NCBI GenBank assembly: GCA_023853785.1
Contig: JAJIRX010000555.1
Location: 742,081-806,080 of the forward strand
DNA: 64,000 nucleotides
Direction of reading: 5' to 3'
Source of the DNA: Psilocybe azurescens
Taxonomy: Eukaryota > Basidiomycota > Agaricomycetes > Agaricales > Agrocybaceae
The position numbers and the translations under genes are program-made. Each line of letters starts with the position of its first letter. The stretch's first letter is position 1. Below are positions 58,622 to 64,000 of the stretch, one piece after another. The notes under the pieces were generated by a model. It worked only from the letters and a program-made list of their open reading frames with translations. It had not been told where the DNA came from and ran no database searches.

Positions 58622-60420
58622 CTTCAAACAGGAGGTGAATACAAGGGTTAGCTCACAAGGATTTCAGAGTAATATATATGTTTTTGTGATTTCTTGGTGG
58701 GTGCTGAGACTTTTACAAATCTCTACTCTAACACAATACTGTTTCCAGACCTTTTAGTGTCACTATCAGCAGATACACACATTGAGCTGACGTGTGGGGT
58801 TCAAAATTCACCAGAATCTCTTCTCTAACACAGTACCATTTCCAGACCTTCTTGGGGTCACTATCAGCAGGTACATGCTTTGAGCTAAATAATTTGGTGG
58901 TCTTCTTGACCTAATAAAACACACTTCAGCCCTCTTGTTCTACCAGCTAAAGACCCTCTTGGCCTTGGGAATACAAAACAAGAGAGAGCTAGGTTATGAA
59001 TCTAGCTTGCATGCCCTATATCTCAGTTGCACTCTTGCTGGGTATAAAGTCAATATTTAGACTTGAGTTGTGTGAGATGAACTCTTCAAGTATTTCTAGC
59101 TTTCAAATGTGCAAAGCACTACTTTTAAATTCAAAGGTGAACAATAGATTGCTATTGCTTGACAAGCAATTAATGTTCTCAAAGTTCTTAATACTTTCAG
59201 AAAATGCAGTTGCAGAATAAATCTGAACTGTATGTTCTTGGGGTAAAAATTACTTGTTTGATATCTACATAGATATGTTTAATTTATAGCTACAGGTACA
59301 CACAATTTTGGAGAATAATTTAGTAAATCAAATCACTATTACAAACCCCCAAACTACATGTTTCTCAAACCATAAGCCTTTCTACAACCAATTGGATCAC
59401 TAATAAATAATCTATGTGGTTATCACATGCCCAGCTAGTAATTGGCACTCTTCAGCTGTTATTTTTTAGGCATACAGATCGCAAATTTTGACAGTAAAAT
59501 GTCTTCAGCATTTGCCTAGGAACCCAGCTGATGATGGGTTTGTCCAGTTCAACTGTGTTATTCAATTTGTTCATCAGCTCAGTGCCTGTTGAACTCTTAT
59601 TATGAGTCAACTGCACATAGGAGGGCTGTGCACTATTCCATTTCTCCTATTGGTTGAGAATACTCTTCATATTCATATACTCTGATCCGCTCAGCTAGAT
59701 GCACATGCATTGTTCGTTATTGCTTCCAGAATATGAAGACTTGCTTGGCAGTCCTCATTTTTCTTTATGTTTCAGACAGCTAAAGCTACCCTTGCCCCAT
59801 ACTGTGATCAGACTCATTTAATGAGGGTCAAGCTGGTTTGTTCTGACTGTCTGTGATGCATGAGGACCTGTATCGCACTCCACAAGACCTCTAGAATACT
59901 TTGGTGCTAAGTCTAAATTGTATCACATGTAGTTTAGCTGTGAGCCAATATTGCTTATTTCATAGTGTCCCTCATCCTTCATGAATGTATTACAGCTCAC
60001 TTATATACATCTGGATGCCAAAAATTCAGCTGCTCTTCATTATGCATATTTTTAAACAGCTAGCCATGCAATGGTCTCTTCACTGTATTTCTGAGACCAA
60101 GAAGGTTGAATAGTGTTTTATTAGGTCAAGAGGACTACCAAATTATTTAGCTCAAAGCATGTACATGCTGATAGTGGTCCTAAGAGGGTCTGAAAACGGT
60201 ACTGTGTTAGAGAAAAGATTCTGCTAAATTTTGAACCCCATACTTCAGCTCAAAGTGTGTACCCACTGATAGTGATCCTAAGAAGGTCTGGAAACAGTAT
60301 TTTACTAGAGCAGAGATTTGCAAAAGTCTCAGCACCCACCGAGAAATCATAAAAACACATATATTATCAAAACCCTTGTGATCTAACAACTCATATTCAC
60401 CCCCCTTTTTTGAGGAATTT
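58622..60420. mobile_element. Older long-inverted-repeat element; arms 58622-58920 and 60095-60420
   Basis: The left arm (58622-58920) and right arm (60095-60420) are imperfect inverted copies over about 300 bp. Shared words include TTGGTGGGTGCTGAGACTTTT, TGTTTCCAGACCTT, CACTATCAGC and GACCTAATAAAACAC, on opposite strands. Each arm itself contains a tandem duplication of a roughly 90 bp unit. The arms continue outward: right-arm sequence 60420-60530 matches, inverted, 57245-57302 and 56434-56481, that is, the gaps between the younger insertions. So the hAT-like elements above are nested in the left arm of this element. The 1.2 kb between the arms has no coding signal. Confidence 0.75.
59938..60082. 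repeat. Direct repeat, copy A
   Basis: About 145 bp (CTGTGAGCCAATATTGC to CTAGCCATGCAATGGTCTCTTCA) recurs in the same orientation at 60658-60804 with roughly 75-80 percent identity by eye. Copy A lies inside the spacer of the long-inverted-repeat element, copy B outside its right arm. Confidence 0.7.
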
Positions 60421-60657
60421 GTGTAGTACAATTATTAAAAGCACAAGTTTTGCTTCCCAATGACAAACTATTCGTTTTAACATTAGTTGAAGTGTTAAGC
60501 TGCAACACTCTGCAGCAAGCATCTCAATGCCTTGTATCTTCCTCCACTGTTCTCTAGTCAGCACATAGTTACATCTTTTACAGATTGTATTTTGTTATAA
60601 CAATAGCTAGCTTAACTGCCCAGTACTTTGACATAAATATGCTGTTCATCTTGCTTA

Positions 60658-60804
60658 ACTGTGAGGCAACATTGCATATTTTATAGTTTTACCCATTCTT
60701 TGTAAATGTATTACTGCACACTTGTATACAACTAAATGCTAAAAATTTCAGCTAATCTCTGTTATTTGTCTTTTTATACAGCTAGCCATGCAATGGTCTC
60801 TTCA
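60658..60804. repeat. Direct repeat, copy B
   Basis: Second copy of the 59938-60082 unit, ending with the identical CAGCTAGCCATGCAATGG. The copies flank the right arm of the long-inverted-repeat element, about 720 bp apart. Confidence 0.7.
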
Positions 60805-61448
60805 GCAGGTGCCATGTCAGACTTGAAAAGAAATTTAATGATGAGACATTTCATAAACCTTCACAAAAAGTTGAAAATCCTTGCATTTTGTGTCTTCATC
60901 TCACTGTACAAAAGCCAGGGCCCAGGCCTGGTGCTTAGGCTTTTGAGAATTTCAAGCTGGGCCAAAAGCCCCCTCAGGCCAAGCCTAGGGCCTAGCTTGG
61001 CCTGGCTTTTTGGTGTCTGAAAGTGCATTATTGTCAATATATGCTGTAGAATATTAATTAGATAAACTTACTATAGAACAACTATAAGTAATACAAATCA
61101 AGGACAAATAAACTAATGAATAGAAACAAAGAACAAAGTAGTGAGATATAAGGGAGAATTTTCAATGGCAGTGTGGTGCACAATTAGCAGCCTTCTTCGA
61201 ATGTGATCAGAATCTGTGATGGATCTTAGCTTAGCGGTCAGGACCATGTCACATCACCTGACATAAGATGGCTATGAATTGCCCGTATCTTACTTAATTT
61301 GCATTGTCTTTTCATGCTTCCAACTCTGATCTTTTCAACTGAACAAACACCTGGTTCTGCTCTGTCCATTGCTCAATGGCAAACTTTAACTTTGAGTATG
61401 GTAAGACATCTTGTTCAATGTGGCACTTTCTTTTGTTCTCAGGCAGGC

Positions 61449-61754
61449 AATAGCACGGGTAAAACCCGGGTATCGCGCCAGAAAACCGCACCCTACCCAC
61501 AGGCATAATCCTACCCGCAACCGGACTGGTTTATCCGTCAAAACGAGCCCAAAAACATCCAAATCGGCCCAGAAATGAAGGAGATACAGCCAACTTCAAG
61601 AATTTTGCGAAATTGGCTGTATCTCCTCAGTTATGGTCCAAAATATGTTTTTGGGCTTGTTTAAAAGCTCACTGGTAGGGCTATTGTAATCCGTGCCAGA
61701 ACCGTGAGATAACCCGACCCGTCACCCGTGGGGTTTACCCAAACCCCTGCTATT
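61449..61754. mobile_element. Palindromic MITE A (306 bp)
   Basis: Ends AATAGCACGGGTAAAACC on the left and its imperfect inverse (GGTTTACCCAAACCCCTGCTATT) on the right. The centre is a strong hairpin: GGAGATACAGCCAA...TTGGCTGTATCTCC (about 61580-61630). Both sides are bordered by TTCTCAGG words (61437-61444 and 61760-61767). Non-coding. Confidence 0.75.
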
Positions 61755-61769
61755 CCCTATTCTCAGGTA

Positions 61770-62062
61770 GGCTATTGCAGGAGTGTGGCCTATCTGTACG
61801 GGTCATGGGTAAGGGTATTTGCAGGCACGAGTACAGGTAAGCATTTGCATATGCGTATACCTTAAAAACAAAGCCCAAGAACATAATTTTTGGTACAGAA
61901 ATGAATGAGATACAGCCAAATTTGTCAAAAAAGCGAATTTGGCCATATCTTATTCATTTCTGAGCCGATTTGGCTGTTCTTGAGCTTGTTTTGACAGGTA
62001 AACCGTGCGAGTCATGGGTACAGGTAGGCGGCCAGATACCCGAGGGTTATCTGTGCAATTGC
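61770..62062. mobile_element. Palindromic MITE B (about 293 bp), diverged relative of A
   Basis: Starts GGCTATTGCAGG, ends TGCAATTGCC. The centre is again a hairpin with GAAATGAATGAGATACAGCCAAA and its imperfect inverse (about 61901-61962), matching the core of MITE A. It is bordered on the left by TTCTCAGG shared with A and on the right by TTCTCAGG at 62056-62072. The two members sit in tandem. Confidence 0.7.
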
Positions 62063-62065
62063 CTA

Positions 62066-64000
62066 TTCTCAGGCAATTTCATTATTAAAAAGGATTTAAG
62101 TTTTTTGTGCTGTGAAGGCTTTGGGTAAATTATGACGCAATCAGTCAGCCAGAGTCCCGGCTTGACGTCATTTTGCTTCAGCTAAAATTAGAAACATACC
62201 CGGATTCCGGGACAAAATCAGTAACTGTGATGCCCAGTGATATGGGCTGTCACAGAGCCCTAAAGGCCTTTTTTATTTGAGACAATACATTTGTGCTTTC
62301 AACACTGCCAATATTACACATTTTTGTTCTGGAACACATAATAGTCAATGCTTTAACTTACCCTGACAGTTAACTGTGCAATAATCATATTTTATCTCTT
62401 AAAAATGCGAAATCATGCTAATCTGCCTGCCAAATATGGCCTTCCAAGGTTTTTGGAAAGATATCTTCTTAGCAACAATGTCTATTGACACAATTTGTAG
62501 ATGTATTTCACTTGAAGTCTAATTTATAATTAATTGATCTGACCACAATTTTAATTTTGGTTCATATTGATGAGATAGACCTGCAAAATGAGCAGTTTAA
62601 CGTATTTGGGGAATATAAATAAAAATTCTGTTCTGATAAAGTTAAAGTTAATGGATCACAGACCCTAAGCTGGCATGGACTGAGCCACAGCTTTTCACTT
62701 TCTGAACTGCCCTAATATATTTTCTAATAAGAGCTTCAAAAATCCACTCAACATGCTTGCAACATCCTATAAAAACACAGCTTTGTGAGCATGCTGCGTG
62801 AGTAGTCACATGATATCTAAGTTGAGCTGAATGTTGCACGTGCCAAGCATTTGGTTGAACACTCTACCATGACAACCACCACCTAAACGTCGTTGATGAG
62901 GCGCATTGGGAATTCTGGTGCTTTGGAGGGAGATGGAGAAGGAGACCCAAAGGTGAGTGAGATTAAAAGATCTCTCAAAGTTGCACTTCACTTACTGGTT
63001 TTGATGTTCAATAGCTAGAAAACCTCACTTCTAATGGGCCCTCTGCATCGTGACTCACCTTCATTCACCATGCATTTTGATCTTCAACCCCCAACAACAT
63101 CCCCTCCTGCACATGCTTGAATAGACTTGTGCAAATATAAGTTAATTCTCAATTCACTCATGTATTTTTTGTTTATGTTATTTTATAGCGTCTGAGGGTG
63201 GGCCCCTTCCTCGGCTTTGTAATTACTCATACATGTGTTTGGCCCAGGCTTCCTGGGCTGCTCGCCACTTAGTCTTCAACTATCCTCTGCACCCCAGAGG
63301 GCCCTCAGGTCCCCTGCTAGGCCTGACTGTTCCTCAGCTGTTTGGGACACATCTCTTAAGTCGGTGAGTGTTGTATCGTCTATTTTAATTTCCTCTTGTC
63401 TCATCTTTTCTCTAGCACTCCCATCCAATTTCTTGGAAGGCACGTTTGACCGAGTCGGATCTTGGTTCTGATGGGCATTCATTGTACTTCTTTGGGTGTG
63501 TCCTTTTTGGGTTGAATGTTGGCTGTGTCGGTTGTGATTGTGCAATGGTTGGTGTGGTTGGCAATCTAGGGGGTCTTGGGTGGGCGGGCATATAGGTAAG
63601 TGGTCACTCATGTATTTACTTTACTGATAATTTCTATTCTTTTGTAGGTACTGTACGATATGAACAAAACTCACCACAATGTTGCTTGCCCCTGACACAT
63701 TTGTTGTGGGGTGCACGTCTTCTTGTAGTATGTCATCTTTTATTCATTTTATTCTTCCTCCCACTCATATATAGGTGATTGGCACCGTCATTGCTGCTAC
63801 TGGTCATCTGGTCATATGTCAACTTCAGCAATGTCAACTACGCATAGGGAATGGCATGGGTTTTTGAACCTGTGTGGGTTACAGGTATAAGTATGCATGG
63901 GTATGGGTATAGGTAACAATTTTTGTATCCGTGAGCTTTTAACGAGCTCTAGAGCGTCCCAAACAGTTGAGAATGAATCTCATTTCTCAACTGTTCAAGT
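62066..64000. other. AT-rich repeat-like tail with possible gene fragment on the minus strand
   Basis: No gene can be supported. A minus-strand frame 63611-63276 (PSKKLDGSAREKMRQEEIKI, then TDLRDVSQTAEEQSG) can be extended to a helical segment KWRAAQEAWAKHMYE near 63270-63225. It looks protein-like but is unrecognised and could belong to a multicopy repeat. At 63880-63930 lies a degenerate GGGTATGGGTATAGGTA tract resembling the ends of the palindromic MITEs. Confidence 0.4.
63968..63998. repeat. Perfect-arm hairpin at window end
   Basis: AACAGTTGAGAA and TTCTCAACTGTT are inverted around a short core (TGAATCTCA), giving a 12 bp stem. It may be the end of a further inverted-repeat element that continues outside the window. 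Confidence 0.6.

Noticed and set aside
58996..59220. 74-codon frame (MNLACMPYISVALLLG)
   Set aside because: Lies in the spacer of the long-inverted-repeat element, low complexity, no supporting motif.
1..64000. CRISPR arrays, operons, bacterial promoters, rRNA or tRNA genes
   Set aside because: The sequence is clearly eukaryotic (many introns). I saw no regularly spaced repeats, and no tRNA cloverleaf or rRNA segment that I could support by eye; a tRNAscan run would be decisive.

Overview
The window is nuclear DNA of a filamentous basidiomycete, most likely an agaricomycete. Genes are packed 50-300 bp apart on both strands and are cut by many 45-70 nt GT-AG introns. The proteins (trifunctional HIS4, RRN7, ERJ5, Argonaute plus RNA-dependent RNA polymerase, a DUF262 protein) read as basidiomycete types. 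No species can be named from sequence alone.

Bases 1-49,000 are gene-dense. In order: FEX-type fluoride exporter (cut by the window start), casein kinase II beta, ribosomal protein eL36, a TVP38/VTT membrane protein, a Ca2+-regulated mitochondrial carrier, an unknown proline/serine-rich protein, a small inverted-repeat transposon, Argonaute (25 exons), a TspO/MBR protein, HIS4, pyruvate dehydrogenase E1 beta, a short-chain dehydrogenase, an ACMSD-like amidohydrolase, an alpha/beta hydrolase, NAD-isocitrate dehydrogenase subunit 1, an unknown conserved protein, a DUF262 (GmrSD-N) protein, DCC1, glutamine synthetase, AP-1 sigma adaptin, an RNA-dependent RNA polymerase, the ER J-protein ERJ5, Pol I factor RRN7 and a serine-rich coiled-coil protein. 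Bases 49,000-54,000 hold a decayed cytochrome P450 and a ferric reductase with many frame breaks. Bases 54,000-64,000 are AT-rich, essentially gene-free and built from nested repeats: two 746/747 bp hAT-like elements in inverted orientation, each with its own 8 bp target-site duplication, a third hAT-like element of 1,311 bp, an older long-inverted-repeat element that these invaded, and two small palindromic MITEs.

Two core RNA-silencing enzymes, Argonaute and RdRP, lie about 22 kb apart in the same window as the transposon cluster and a DUF262 gene. The other genes are ordinary housekeeping: mitochondrial carbon flow (PDB1, IDH1, carrier), nitrogen and amino acids (glutamine synthetase, HIS4), trafficking (APS1, TVP38), rDNA transcription (RRN7) and replication/cohesion (DCC1).

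A caution for every reader: conserved reading frames here are broken about twenty times by single-base gains or losses, mostly in short homopolymers, in genes that are otherwise full length. This looks mainly like consensus sequencing error, so exon coordinates are given as read and the breaks are listed.
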